A stretch of DNA of 64,000 bases from Trinickia acidisoli (GCF_017315725.1 NZ_JAFLRG010000001.1:744001-808000), one strand, 5' to 3'; shown: positions 9,082-18,379, numbered from the stretch's first letter. Program-made: numbers and translations. Notes: generated by a model from the sequence alone, not told the origin.

Positions 9082-10407
9082 TTACTGGCCTGCGCCGGCT
9101 CCGCCGTCTTGCGATTGCGGCCGCGACTTCACGCTGCCCGAGACCAGATCGAAACGGAACAGCCGGCATTCGAGCGCGCCATTGAATAGCGGCGTCTTGG
9201 TGGACTCGCGCAGCCGCATTTGCCCCGGCAGCGAGCGGTCGGACGTCAGCACGAACGCCCGCCAACCGGCAAAGCGCTGCTTGAGTGCGTCGCCGAAGGC
9301 CCGGAAGAATTCGCCGTCGGCGCAATCGGGCTGCGCACGGTTGAACGCTTCGCTGCCGGCCTCGCGGCTTGCGTGGCGCGGCTCGCGCACGTCGCCGCGC
9401 GGGCCGCGGCCGCGCACCTCGATGCGCTCACCGTAGGGCGGGTTGGCGATGATGATGCCCGGCTGCTCACTCGGCGGGACGATCGCGCGCGCGTCGAGCT
9501 GCTTGAGCCAGAGCGACGGCACGCCCGCGCGTGCGAGGTTCGCGCGCGCCTTCTCCAGCATGTCGCCCGAAATGTCGCTGGCGAAGATCGGCAGATCGAC
9601 TTTCCTCGCGCCGGCTTCGCGCTTGGCATCGAGCGCGGCGACCTTCATCGACTGCCAGACCGAGACGTCGTACTGCTTGAGCTTTTCGAAGCCGAAACGG
9701 CGCTCGACGCCGGGTGCAACGCCGCGTGCGATCTGCGCAGCTTCGGCGACGAACGTGCCGCTGCCGCACATCGGATCGTAAAGCGGCGTGCCGGGCGTCC
9801 ATCCGGTCAGACGCAGGATGCCCGCGGCGAGGTTTTCGCGCAGCGGCGCGGCGCCTTTGTCGAGTCGCCAGCCGCGCTTGAAGAGCGGCTCGCCCGAGGT
9901 GTCGAGGTAGAGCGTGCAAACCGTGGCGGTGAGGAACGCGAACACCCGCACGTCGGGCTGCGCCGTGTCGACGCTCGGGCGCGCACCGCTTACGCTGCGC
10001 AGCCGATCGCAGACGGCGTCTTTCACGCGCAGCGTCGCGAACTCGAGACTGCGCAGCGGCGATTTGATCGCCGTGAGATCGACGCGCAGCGTCTCGTTCG
10101 CCGAAAACCAGCGTTCCCACTGTTGTTCGGCTGCCAGTGCATAAATGTCCTGTTCGCCGCGGTAGGGGCGCTCCGCGATCTTCAAGAGAACGCGGCTAGC
10201 GATCCGCGAGTGCAGATTCGCCGCCATGCCCGCTGCCCATCCACCCCGAAAATGCACGCCGCCCGGCACCTGCGCGCCTACCTCGAATGGTGGCGCGCCG
10301 GCTACGCTGGGCAAGCGCTCGGCGATTTCCGCGAACTCGGCGGCGAGCGCGGCTTCGAGCCCGCGCGGGCAAGGGGCAAAAAAATCGAACGGCGTGGGCG
10401 AAGACAT
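9082..10407 (-). CDS. THUMP-domain class I SAM-dependent RNA methyltransferase (RlmL N-terminal-half-like)
   Basis: About 441 residues resembling the N-terminal half of E. coli RlmL (23S rRNA m2G2445). A THUMP domain spans roughly residues 50-155. The methyltransferase core has motif I as DPMCGSGTFVAEAA and the m2G catalytic motif NPPYGERI. Between that motif and the last strands is a charged, low-complexity insert (RGRGPRGDVREPRHASREAG). I chose the ATG at 10407 (SSPTPFDFFAPCPRGLE); an in-frame ATG at 10437 is possible and neither has a clear ribosome site. The C-terminal RlmK-like domain of E. coli RlmKL is missing, as is usual outside the gammaproteobacteria. Confidence 0.9.
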   Translation of the reverse strand: MSSPTPFDFFAPCPRGLEAALAAEFAEIAERLPSVAGAPPFEVGAQVPGGVHFRGGWAAGMAANLHSRIASRVLLKIAERPYRGEQDIYALAAEQQWERWFSANETLRVDLTAIKSPLRSLEFATLRVKDAVCDRLRSVSGARPSVDTAQPDVRVFAFLTATVCTLYLDTSGEPLFKRGWRLDKGAAPLRENLAAGILRLTGWTPGTPLYDPMCGSGTFVAEAAQIARGVAPGVERRFGFEKLKQYDVSVWQSMKVAALDAKREAGARKVDLPIFASDISGDMLEKARANLARAGVPSLWLKQLDARAIVPPSEQPGIIIANPPYGERIEVRGRGPRGDVREPRHASREAGSEAFNRAQPDCADGEFFRAFGDALKQRFAGWRAFVLTSDRSLPGQMRLRESTKTPLFNGALECRLFRFDLVSGSVKSRPQSQDGGAGAGQ

Positions 10408-10475
10408 GGACGAAAACCGAGCGTGCAAAGGCGTCATTGTACGCGGGCGCCGGCGCTATCTTCGGGTGTTGGCTT

Positions 10476-11192
10476 TCACGACGCGCCTGCGACCGCCGGT
10501 TCCGATCTGCCTACCGCGCAGTCGCCGGCGTTCGTCGCCGGCGCGCTGGCACCGGAGGCCAGCGCGCGCACGACGGACGCGATCGAATCGGCCAGCTCGC
10601 CGACGGTGCGCCGATGCCCGGCGACGAGCGCGTCGTAGCCCGGGGCGACGGTTTCGGTCTGCACGGTCCTGCACGTCACCACCGCCTGCGTGCGCAGCGA
10701 GTGCACGCTCCACACCGTATCGAGCACGGCGCGCGACCCCGGCCATGACTCGAAGCGACGCACGTTCACGGCGATGCGATAGACGGGCACGTTTTCGGGC
10801 CGCGGCGAGCCGAAGACGTCGAACGTGTCGAGTCTCGCCGCGAGGTCGCCCGACAGCGCGCGCCGCAACTCATCGGCCGGCGGCGACGCCCAGCGCTCCT
10901 GTTCGAGCACGGTTACCCGCGTCGCGTCGTCCTGCACGACGAGTTGATTGCGCGCAACCTGTGCCGGCACCTCGACCGTCGGCACCTCGATCAGGAATGC
11001 GGGCGTTGCCGTCGCGCCGGCCGCGGGGCCGGCGGCGTTGCCGCCCCCGCCGAGCGTATAGAAGCGGCTCGGCGGCGACGAGGCGCAGCCCGACAAGAAC
11101 ACGGCGCCGATCAGCGCGGCGCCGGTCAGCGCGGCACGGGCGGCGAACATGGCGAGCGGGCGAGCACGCAGGGCGAGTTGATCACGCTTCAT
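10476..11192 (-). CDS. pqiC: PqiC-type outer-membrane lipoprotein
   Basis: 238 residues. The N-terminus is a lipoprotein signal peptide with lipobox LSGC (Cys36) followed by ASSPPSRFYTLGG, the YmbA/PqiC signature (ABC-type transport auxiliary lipoprotein fold). In E. coli PqiC sits in the outer membrane and docks the PqiB needle for lipid traffic between the membranes. The ATG at 11192 overlaps the pqiB stop (ATGA), indicating translational coupling; the longer open frame upstream is only a shadow of pqiB. Confidence 0.92.
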   Translation of the reverse strand: MKRDQLALRARPLAMFAARAALTGAALIGAVFLSGCASSPPSRFYTLGGGGNAAGPAAGATATPAFLIEVPTVEVPAQVARNQLVVQDDATRVTVLEQERWASPPADELRRALSGDLAARLDTFDVFGSPRPENVPVYRIAVNVRRFESWPGSRAVLDTVWSVHSLRTQAVVTCRTVQTETVAPGYDALVAGHRRTVGELADSIASVVRALASGASAPATNAGDCAVGRSEPAVAGAS

Positions 11193-12859
11193 GGCTGGGT
11201 CTGGTCCTTGGCTTTGCCGCGCAAGAGCGATTCGGGATGGCGCTCGAGATAATCGGCGAGTGCGTTGAGCGTTTGCAACGTCTGCGTGAGCTGGGTCAGC
11301 GCCTGATGCATGTCCGATTGCAGCGGCGAATCCTGCTGCAACGTCGATTGCGCCGCGCCGAACGTGCGCTGCGCGGCGGCCAGCGTCTCGCGCGCCTGCG
11401 GCGCGAGCTGCGTGTCGAGCTGCTTGAACAGCGCGTTCGCGTTGACGAGCGTGCCGTTCAGATTCTTGCTGATCTGGTCGAACGGAATCTGATCGAGCTT
11501 GCGCGCGATATCGGCCACTTGCACCTGCAGCTCGTCGAGCGTGTTCGGCACGGTCGGCAACTCGAGCGGCGCGCGGTTGACGTCGAACGAGACCGGCGCG
11601 GCCTTCGGGAACATGTCGAGGGCGACGTAGAGCTGGTTGGTCAGCAGATTGCCCGTGCGCAACTGGCCGCGCAGCCCGTGCACGACGAGCGTGCGCAGCA
11701 ACTGTTTGCCCGCCGCTTGGCCGCCGTGCTCGATCGATTCGCGGAATCGCTGGCCGAGGCGATCGGGGTAGAGGTTCATCGTGACCGGCATCGTGAAGTC
11801 GCGTGCTTTCGGGTCGTACTGAATGCCGATGGCCGTGACTTCGCCGAGCTCGATGCCGCGGAAATCGACCGTTGCTCCGACCGACAGCCCGCGCAGGGAT
11901 TGATCGAAGTTCATGACGACGACGAGCGGCGGGCCGTCGGGTGCGCGCATCGCGTCGCTCTCGTTCCCCGCCAACGTGAATACCGTGTTGTCGGGCGCTT
12001 CGGCGCCGACGCTCTCGCCGGGCGGAGATTGGAACGCGAGCCCGCCGATGATGACCGTCGCGAGCGATTGCGTGTTCAGCTTCAGCCCGTTCGAGTCGAG
12101 GCGCAGATCGACGCCGCTTGCATGCCACCAGCGCGAATTGGTGCCGACGTACTGGTCGTAGGGGGCATCGATGAAGACGTCGATCGACACGCCGGTACCA
12201 TCGCGATCGAGCGAAAACCCGACGACTTGTCCCACCTGCACGCGCCGGTAGTAGATGGGCGAACCGATGTCGATCGAGCCGAGCGAGGCGCCGTGCAGCG
12301 AAAAGCGGCGCCCTTTCTGGTCGCCCGTGACGGCCGGCGGTTTCTCGAGCCCGACGAAATCGGTCTGGGTTTCGTGCGAGCGGCCCGCGTCGGCGCCGAT
12401 ATAGGCGCCCGACAGCAATGTGCCGAGCCCCGTGATGCCGGTCGTGCCGATGCGCGGACGCACGATCCAAAAGCGTGTGTCCTCGACGGCGAAATCGGCG
12501 GCTTCCTTCGTGAGCTGAACCGAGACGAGCACGCGCGAGTGATCGTGCGAAAGCCGGATGGTCTTGACCGAGCCGATATCGACGTCCTTGTACTTTACCT
12601 TCGTCTTGCCGGGCTCGAGGCCTTCCGCCGTGGAGAAGCTGAGCGTGATCATGGGGCCGCGGTCGATGACGGACTTCGCGACGAGCGCGATGCCGACGAG
12701 CGCGGCGATGAGCGGCACGAGCCAGACGAGCGACGGCAGCCAGCCGCTGCGCGGCGTGGTGATGGGTTCGGGCAGGTCCGGCTGCAATTCCGGCGGCAAC
12801 TCGGGGCCCTGCGGAGGGCCGCCGTTCGGGGAGGGGGGCTGTCCTTGCGGGCTAGTCAT
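11189..12859 (-). CDS. pqiB: PqiB, MCE-domain intermembrane lipid transport protein
   Basis: 556 residues: one N-terminal membrane anchor (LVWLVPLIAALVGIALVA, about residues 35-55), then three successive MCE domains (starting near TLSFSTAEGLEPGKTKVKYKD, GASLGSIDIGSPIYYRR and NFDQSLRGLSVGATVDFRG), then a long helical C-terminal region with amphipathic Leu/Gln-rich sequence forming the needle. This is the PqiB/YebT architecture that spans the periplasm. The start overlaps the stop of pqiA2 by 8 bases (ATGACTAG). The ATG at 12892 is an upstream alternative but would reach well into pqiA2. Confidence 0.95.
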   Translation of the reverse strand: MTSPQGQPPSPNGGPPQGPELPPELQPDLPEPITTPRSGWLPSLVWLVPLIAALVGIALVAKSVIDRGPMITLSFSTAEGLEPGKTKVKYKDVDIGSVKTIRLSHDHSRVLVSVQLTKEAADFAVEDTRFWIVRPRIGTTGITGLGTLLSGAYIGADAGRSHETQTDFVGLEKPPAVTGDQKGRRFSLHGASLGSIDIGSPIYYRRVQVGQVVGFSLDRDGTGVSIDVFIDAPYDQYVGTNSRWWHASGVDLRLDSNGLKLNTQSLATVIIGGLAFQSPPGESVGAEAPDNTVFTLAGNESDAMRAPDGPPLVVVMNFDQSLRGLSVGATVDFRGIELGEVTAIGIQYDPKARDFTMPVTMNLYPDRLGQRFRESIEHGGQAAGKQLLRTLVVHGLRGQLRTGNLLTNQLYVALDMFPKAAPVSFDVNRAPLELPTVPNTLDELQVQVADIARKLDQIPFDQISKNLNGTLVNANALFKQLDTQLAPQARETLAAAQRTFGAAQSTLQQDSPLQSDMHQALTQLTQTLQTLNALADYLERHPESLLRGKAKDQTQP

Positions 12860-13562
12860 GGTCTCGTCCAGAAGCGTGTGGGCTGCGGGCATCCGCGCAG
12901 TCCCAGATCAGGCGCGGATCGAATTGAAGGGACGCCGCCATCGTGAGCACGACGACGGCGGCGAAGGCGAGGGCGCCCCAGCCCGCCGTGATGACGGCAA
13001 GCGACTTGAAGCGCACGAGCGCGACAGTCAGCGTCACGACGAACACGTCGAGCATCGACCACCTGCCGATGCGCTCGACGATGCGATAGAGCTTGGTGCG
13101 CTCGTGCGGCCGCCAGGCGGAGCGGCGCTGCGTCGTCCAGGCGAGCAGGGCAAGCACGGTCAGCTTGAGCATCGGCACGAGGATGCTGGCGACGAAGACG
13201 ATCACGGCGAGCGGCCAGTCGCCCGATACCCAGAAATAAACGACACCGCTCATGATGGTGTCGTCCTCGTTGCCGAACAGCGAAGTGGTGTGCAGCACCG
13301 GCAGTAAGTTGGCGGGGATATAGAGAATCGCCGCCGCAATCAGAAGCGCCCACGTACGCGAAATGCTGTCGGGATGGCGTAGATGAAGCGCCGCGCCGCA
13401 GCGGCCGCAGCGTTGCTGCCGCGCCGCCGTCGCCGTGCCGCTCGCGCGCTGGGGCTGTCCCTGCTTCTGCGCCTGTCCCGCCGCGGTACGCGCTTGAACG
13501 TGCCCGCAGGCGTGGCAGGCAATCATGCCCGCATGGGCGGCGGTGAGGTATTTCGTCGTCAT
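12852..13562 (-). CDS. pqiA: PqiA-type membrane protein, second half-protein
   Basis: 236 residues with an N-terminal zinc-ribbon (ACHACGH at 15-21 and CGRCGAALHLRH), interrupted by a Gln/Ala-rich linker, and then four hydrophobic segments: the PqiA domain. E. coli PqiA is a single chain with two such domains; here each is a separate gene. The start at 13562 overlaps the stop of the preceding half-gene as ATGA. Expected to act with PqiB and PqiC in intermembrane lipid transport and envelope stress. Confidence 0.9.
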   Translation of the reverse strand: MTTKYLTAAHAGMIACHACGHVQARTAAGQAQKQGQPQRASGTATAARQQRCGRCGAALHLRHPDSISRTWALLIAAAILYIPANLLPVLHTTSLFGNEDDTIMSGVVYFWVSGDWPLAVIVFVASILVPMLKLTVLALLAWTTQRRSAWRPHERTKLYRIVERIGRWSMLDVFVVTLTVALVRFKSLAVITAGWGALAFAAVVVLTMAASLQFDPRLIWDCADARSPHASGRDHD

Positions 13563-14263
13563 CGGGCTTGCGTGCTCGTGCCGCGATTCGATGCGATCGC
13601 AGCGGCTCGAGGCGTTGCCGCGCCGCGCGTGCGCCGTGCGCCGATTACGTCGGCGATGTCCCAAAGCGCGCGCGGATCGAACAGGACGACGACGGCCAGC
13701 ATCAGCGTCAACGCGCCGAAGGCGAACAGCGCGGCTTCGGGAACGACGCGGGCGAGGCTCGTCATTTTGACGATCGTAACGAGGATGCCGAGCATCAGTA
13801 CCTCGATCATGCCCCAGGGCCGCACGAATTGGATGGCCCGCAGCACGAGGTTGAAGCCCGGCGGCACCACGCCTGCGCGGATCGGCACGAGCACGTAGAG
13901 CAGGGCGGTGAGTTCGACGAGCGGAAACAGGATCGTCGAGCAGAAGACGGCGATCGCGACGAGTTCCATGCCCTCGCTCCAGAGCGCGACGAGCGCTCCG
14001 ATCAGCGTCGTTTGCGAGGTCACGCCGTTCAGGTCGAGTTCGACGATCGGAAAGGCTTGGGCGATGAGAAACGTGAACAGGGCGGCCAGCGTGAGCGCGC
14101 TGATCCGCTCGAGTTGAACGGCGCTCGGACGATAGAGCATCGCACCGCAGCGCGGGCATCGCGCGCTGCCTTTCGTGCAGACGCGCGGTTTTCGCAACAG
14201 TGTGTCGCAGTCGTGACAAGCAATCAGGTCATTTCCGTTCATAAGCGTTAGCGTGGACTTCAT
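13559..14263 (-). CDS. pqiA: PqiA-type membrane protein, first half-protein
   Basis: About 234 residues. A zinc ribbon (CHDC at 16-19, CPRC at 36-39) precedes four hydrophobic segments (ISALTLAALFTFLIAQAFPIV, the VAIAVFCSTILFPLVELTALL region, and two near the C-terminus). This is the PqiA domain, corresponding to the N-terminal half of E. coli PqiA. First gene of a four-gene operon in which every junction overlaps. The start is uncertain: ATG at 14263 or, seven codons later, ATG at 14242; neither has a convincing ribosome site. Upstream frame to 14332 is unlikely to be coding. Confidence 0.88.
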   Translation of the reverse strand: MKSTLTLMNGNDLIACHDCDTLLRKPRVCTKGSARCPRCGAMLYRPSAVQLERISALTLAALFTFLIAQAFPIVELDLNGVTSQTTLIGALVALWSEGMELVAIAVFCSTILFPLVELTALLYVLVPIRAGVVPPGFNLVLRAIQFVRPWGMIEVLMLGILVTIVKMTSLARVVPEAALFAFGALTLMLAVVVLFDPRALWDIADVIGARRTRGAATPRAAAIASNRGTSTQAR

Positions 14264-14518
14264 GGACCGGAGGCGTCGGGCGGGCGTGCCATGAGGCGCT
14301 GATCCCCCGCAAACCCGCGCCCATCTTACCAAATGGGGTGCTCATCACTTGTCGGTCGATGCGGGAAAAAGGGGACGCACGCGAACGGACGCCTGCTCGA
14401 TGGGGCAACTTTCGCGCCACGTCGGGTGGGCCGGCCTATGTTCGGCTTGCCGATAGCGGCTCCGCATGAAATTGCGGCTTGGGGTAGCATGGCGACGATC
14501 CATTTTCGTAGCACGGCA

Positions 14519-15082
14519 ATGACACATCGCGACTTGTTTACCGCTCATGACGAGGCTTACACGCCCACCGCCATCGGCCTGCATTGGCTCATCGCCGCGT
14601 TGATGATTTGCGGCTTTACGCTGGGCTGGGTGATGACGAGCATTCACGGCTTCACGCCCACGAAGCTGCGCTATTTCTCGTGGCACAAATGGATGGGCGT
14701 GACCGTATTCGCGCTGGCGGCGCTGCGCATCCTCTGGCGCGCGACGCACCGCGCGCCGCCGCTGCCGTCCGGGATGCCCGCTTGGCAGCGCGCCGGCGCG
14801 CACCTCGTTCACGTGCTCCTGTACGCGCTGATGATCGCGATTCCGATCACGGGCTACCTGTTCAGCTCGGCCGCGAACGTGCCCGTCGTCTATCTTGGCA
14901 TCGTGCCGCTGCCCCGGCTGATCGCTCCAGATCCAACGCTGAAAGCGATCTTCAAAACGGCGCATCTTCTGCTCAATTGCGGATTGGCGGCGCTCGTGGT
15001 GGCCCATGTGGCTGCCGCGCTCAAGCATCAATGGGTCGACCGCGACGGCTTGCTCGCCCGCATGATCCCGTTTTTGAAATGA
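14519..15082 (+). CDS. Cytochrome b561 family di-haem membrane protein
   Basis: 187 residues with four transmembrane helices carrying the expected histidines (GLHWLIAALM, FSWHKWMGVTVF, GAHLVHVLLYALM, AHLLLNCGLAALVVAHVAAALKH). The family shuttles electrons from the quinol pool. I start at the ATG at 14519 (THRDLFTAHDE); an ATG at 14489 would add ten residues. Just downstream are two YceI genes; cytochrome b561 next to YceI, a periplasmic isoprenoid-binding lipocalin-like protein, is a recurrent pairing and suggests a shared redox or quinone-related role. Confidence 0.92.
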   Translation: MTHRDLFTAHDEAYTPTAIGLHWLIAALMICGFTLGWVMTSIHGFTPTKLRYFSWHKWMGVTVFALAALRILWRATHRAPPLPSGMPAWQRAGAHLVHVLLYALMIAIPITGYLFSSAANVPVVYLGIVPLPRLIAPDPTLKAIFKTAHLLLNCGLAALVVAHVAAALKHQWVDRDGLLARMIPFLK

Positions 15083-15173
15083 AATGAAATAAAGTGAAGC
15101 GAAAAGAAGTTGAAAAAGAGCCGAATCGAGCCGATTACAAGAAAAGTGAAGTGAAAGACGCCAACCAGCAAGG

Positions 15174-15746
15174 ATGAAAATGAAAGCTTCGTTTTACCGC
15201 TACATGATCGCCGCCTTCGCGGCCGCGTCGCTGGCAGCCTCGGGCATTGCCTTCGCGCAAGTCGATGCGGCGAAAAGCACGGTGACCGCCACGTCGAAGC
15301 AAATGAACGTGCCGGTCGAGGGCACGTTCAAGAAGTTCGATGCGAAGGTGAGCTTCGATCCGTCCAAGCCGTCCGCCAGCAGCGCGCAGCTCACCGTCGA
15401 CGTCGGCAGCTACGACCTCGGCGACGACAGCTACAACGAACAAGTGCGCGGCAAGGAGTGGTTCGACACCAAGACCTACCCGAAGGCCACGTTCGTGTCG
15501 TCGGCGATCACGCCCGCGGGCGGCGGCAAGTACAACGTGACGGGCACGTTGACGATCAAAGGCAAGGCGCAGCCCGTTACGTTCCCGATGACGGTCGGCC
15601 AGCAAGCCGGCGCGCAGACGTTCGACGGCGCGTTGCCCATCAGCCGCTTGAAGTTCGACATCGGCACCGGCGAATGGAAGGACACGTCGACGGTAGCGGA
15701 TGAAGTCACGATCAAGTTCCATATCGTCGTACCGAAAAAGTCGTAA
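15174..15746 (+). CDS. YceI family periplasmic protein (copy 1)
   Basis: 190 residues. Signal peptide of about 32 residues with likely cleavage after AFA (before QVDAAKSTV). The mature part is the YceI lipocalin-like barrel, ending KDTSTVADEVTIKFHIVV. Members bind isoprenoid chains in an internal pocket, as shown for TTHA0802; physiological cargo here is unknown. ATG at 15174, with a second in-frame ATG at 15180. The start lies 91 bases after the cytochrome b561 stop, across a purine-rich spacer. Confidence 0.9.
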   Translation: MKMKASFYRYMIAAFAAASLAASGIAFAQVDAAKSTVTATSKQMNVPVEGTFKKFDAKVSFDPSKPSASSAQLTVDVGSYDLGDDSYNEQVRGKEWFDTKTYPKATFVSSAITPAGGGKYNVTGTLTIKGKAQPVTFPMTVGQQAGAQTFDGALPISRLKFDIGTGEWKDTSTVADEVTIKFHIVVPKKS

Positions 15747-15828
15747 GCCGGAGACATCGACGTTTCAGGCTTGCGTCGTCATCGTTTGACCGCCGCTCGC
15801 CAGGGCGGCTTCCGACAAGGAGAATCCA

Positions 15829-16410
15829 TTGAAGACTCGCACCCTCATCGCCGCGGCGATTGCCGCCGCATCGATCGTTTCGCTGACGCCGGCATCCGCT
15901 GCCACGTATCAGCTCGATCCTAACCATACCTACCCGAGCTTCGCGGCCGATCACTTCGGCGGCTTGTCGATTTGGCGCGGCAAGTTCACGAAGACGACGG
16001 GCACCGTCACGCTCGATCGCGAGACCAAGACGGGCTCGGTCGACGTATCGATCGATCCGGCTTCGATCGATACGGGCAACGCGGAGCTCAACGAACACCT
16101 GCAAACGCCGGGGTTCTTCGACGTCGCCAAATATCCGACCGCCAGCTACAAGGGCACGGAAATCAAGTTCGACGGCGACAAGCCCGTCGAAGTGATCGGC
16201 ACGTTGACTTTGCATGGCGTGACCAAGCCCGTCAACCTGACGATCAAATCGTTCAAGTGCATGATGAATCCGATGCTCAAGCGTGAAGTCTGCGGCGTCG
16301 AGGCGCGCGCCGATTTCAAGCGTGACGAGTTCGGCCTCGACTTCGGCAAGAGCTACGGCTTCAACATGGACACGAAGCTCGAGATTCAAGCCGAAGGGAT
16401 CAAGCAGTAA
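15829..16410 (+). CDS. YceI family periplasmic protein (copy 2)
   Basis: 193 residues. It starts with TTG at 15829, preceded by AAGGAGA at a good distance. Signal peptide with cleavage after ASA (before [14 protein letters not shown]). The mature domain shows the classic YceI features: the [10 protein letters not shown] start, [14 protein letters not shown] and [11 protein letters not shown]. It is closer to E. coli YceI than copy 1. Two cysteines in the segment [13 protein letters not shown] could form a disulfide. It is followed by a strong terminator at 16474-16513, so it ends the cytochrome b561-yceI-yceI unit. Confidence 0.93.
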   Translation: MKTRTLIAAAIAAASIVSLTPASAATYQLDPNHTYPSFAADHFGGLSIWRGKFTKTTGTVTLDRETKTGSVDVSIDPASIDTGNAELNEHLQTPGFFDVAKYPTASYKGTEIKFDGDKPVEVIGTLTLHGVTKPVNLTIKSFKCMMNPMLKREVCGVEARADFKRDEFGLDFGKSYGFNMDTKLEIQAEGIKQ

Positions 16411-16473
16411 GCGCTTCGCTGCTGTCGGCCGCGCTACGCGGCCTCGTGGCTTCGTAGCCCTCCGCTGCATCGG

Positions 16474-16513
16474 AAAAACCGCCCGCAAGCGTTTCGCTTC
16501 GGGCGGTTTTTTT
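16474..16513 (+). terminator. Rho-independent terminator after the second YceI gene
   Basis: AAAAACCGCCCG at 16474-16485 pairs with CGGGCGGTTTTT from 16500, with an inner AAGCG/CGCTT stem and a run of seven T residues. It closes the cytochrome b561-yceI-yceI unit. Confidence 0.9.
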
Positions 16514-16679
16514 CGTCCAGTGGGAATGTGCGCGTTGCGCGTGTCATTTTTGCGGGCCATACTGGGCGCCAGCCGGCCAAGCCGGCCGTATTTGGTTGCG
16601 TGCACATCTAATTTCGCAGGTGCCCGCGATGAACGGGTGCCCTCGTCGATGATTCTTCGGCAAACCGCAGGAGACTGGC

Positions 16680-17957
16680 ATGAGTGACACGTTGGCGGCA
16701 GCATCGATGACTTCCCGCGGCCATGTTTGGCGCGCGGTCCTGGCCACCTCGATCGGCAACGCGCTCGAGTGGTTCGATTTGGTCGTCTACGGCTTCTTCG
16801 CCGTCGTGATCGCCAAGCTGTTCTTCCCTGCCGGCAACGACACCGTTTCCCTCTTGCTCGCGCTCGGTACGTTCGGCGTCTCGTTCTTCATGCGTCCGCT
16901 GGGCGCGATCGTAATCGGCGCCTATGCCGACCGCGTCGGCCGCAAGTCGGCCCTCACCCTGTCGATTCTCTTGATGATGGTCGGCACGGGCATCATCGTC
17001 GTGCTGCCCACCTACGAGACGATCGGCATCGCGGCGCCGTTGATCCTCGTTTTGGCGCGGCTGATGCAAGGCTTTTCGGCCGGCGGCGAATTCGGCAGCG
17101 CCACCGCATTCCTCGCCGAGCACGTGCCGCAGCGGCGCGGCTTCTTCGCGAGTTGGCAGGTTGCGAGCCAAGGGCTCACGACCGTTCTGGCGGCGGTGTT
17201 CGGCACGGTGCTGACGGGTACGCTCACGCACGAGCAATTGATGTCCTGGGGCTGGCGTGTGCCGTTCTTGTTCGGTCTACTGCTCGGGCCGATCGCCTAT
17301 TACATTCGCTCGAGTGTCGACGAGACCCCCGAATTCCTCGCCGCCGAAACGACGACGTCGCCGCTGCGCGACACGTTCGCCACCCATAAGGCGCGGCTCT
17401 TGATTGCAATCGGGATCGTCGTGCTCGGCACGGTGGCGACTTACCTCGTGCTGTTCATGCCGACCTATGGTGTGAAGCAGTTGGGGCTGCCGCCTTCCGT
17501 CGCGTTTTCGGCCGTGGTATTGACGGGCGTGATTCAAATGATCGGATCGCCGTTCGTCGGCCACGTTTCCGACAAGATCGGCCGCACGGGCATCATGCTC
17601 GTGTCAGCGGCGCTGATGCTCGTGTTCATCTACCCGGCTTTCGCTTGGCTCGTCGCGGCCCCGAGTGCCGGTACGCTGTTCGCCGTGCAAGTGGCGATGG
17701 GCCTTATCGTGACCGGGTATTTCGCAGCGCTGCCGGGCTTGCTGTCGGAGATTTTCCCCGTCGCGACGCGCACCACGGGGATGTCTCTCGCCTACAACAT
17801 CGCCGTGACGATCTTCGGCGGCTTCGGGCCGTTCATCATCGCGTGGCTCATTCGCGAGACGGGCGAGAAGGTCGCGCCGAGCTTTTACTTGATGTTCGCG
17901 GCGCTGGTGAGCTTTGTTGCGCTCGTCGCGTCGCGTAGGGTGCTTGGGTTCAAGTGA
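16680..17957 (+). CDS. MFS transporter, metabolite:H+ symporter (MHS) type
   Basis: 425 residues with twelve predicted membrane segments. The sugar-porter/MHS signature appears as DRVGRKSALTLSILLMMVGT after helix 2 and LARLMQGFSAGGEFGSATAFLAE in helices 4-5, as in alpha-ketoglutarate (KgtP), citrate and proline/betaine permeases. It is therefore a proton symporter for an organic acid or similar compound; the exact substrate cannot be assigned. It stands alone. ATG at 16680, soon after GCAGGAGACTGGC. Confidence 0.88.
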   Translation: MSDTLAAASMTSRGHVWRAVLATSIGNALEWFDLVVYGFFAVVIAKLFFPAGNDTVSLLLALGTFGVSFFMRPLGAIVIGAYADRVGRKSALTLSILLMMVGTGIIVVLPTYETIGIAAPLILVLARLMQGFSAGGEFGSATAFLAEHVPQRRGFFASWQVASQGLTTVLAAVFGTVLTGTLTHEQLMSWGWRVPFLFGLLLGPIAYYIRSSVDETPEFLAAETTTSPLRDTFATHKARLLIAIGIVVLGTVATYLVLFMPTYGVKQLGLPPSVAFSAVVLTGVIQMIGSPFVGHVSDKIGRTGIMLVSAALMLVFIYPAFAWLVAAPSAGTLFAVQVAMGLIVTGYFAALPGLLSEIFPVATRTTGMSLAYNIAVTIFGGFGPFIIAWLIRETGEKVAPSFYLMFAALVSFVALVASRRVLGFK

Positions 17958-18379
17958 TGCGTAGGCAGGCGCGCGCTTAGCGCGCCTCATCCATTCCCGC
18001 CGGCCACTGCCCCCGTCTTTCGTCTTTTCTCAGCCGTCGCATCCCCTCTCCTTGGCGAGCTCCCCGCACCTAGCAACCTAGATAGGTGCGCCTTCCGCAC
18101 GCGAACCCATGCACTAAGCTCAATTCGGCCCCGGTACGGATCGCGCTTGCATTGAGCGCGGGGCCGTCCGGGTTGCCTGTTACGTGACGTTTTCGATCGA
18201 CGAGCGCGTCGGCCGAAAATCGTAATCGGCATTTCGATCAAAACGAAAAGCAAAACGAAATTGGTTCACGTTGGTGTCAGCCGTTTCATGGGCGACGGTG
18301 CGTCGCCCGCCACCGTGCGTAGTGTGGCGAGACGAAGGCTGAAGCACGCCGCACGTTACCAAGGAGATCAGGAGCTACT
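17958..18379. other. Intergenic region upstream of the lectin gene, with dyad and direct repeats
   Basis: 422 bases without a credible gene. It holds a perfect 8-base inverted repeat (CGCACCTA at 18065-18072 and TAGGTGCG at 18083-18090) with a second ACCTAG inside its spacer. It also holds a direct repeat CAAAACGAAA at 18239-18248 and 18251-18260, exactly 12 bases apart, in an AT-rich stretch. Both look like candidate regulator sites for the lectin gene. An AGGAG ribosome site lies just before the lectin ATG. Confidence 0.5.

Noticed and set aside
10226..12946. 906-residue plus-strand open frame
   Set aside because: Arg-rich antisense shadow of pqiC/pqiB and of the methyltransferase; no domain or start signal.
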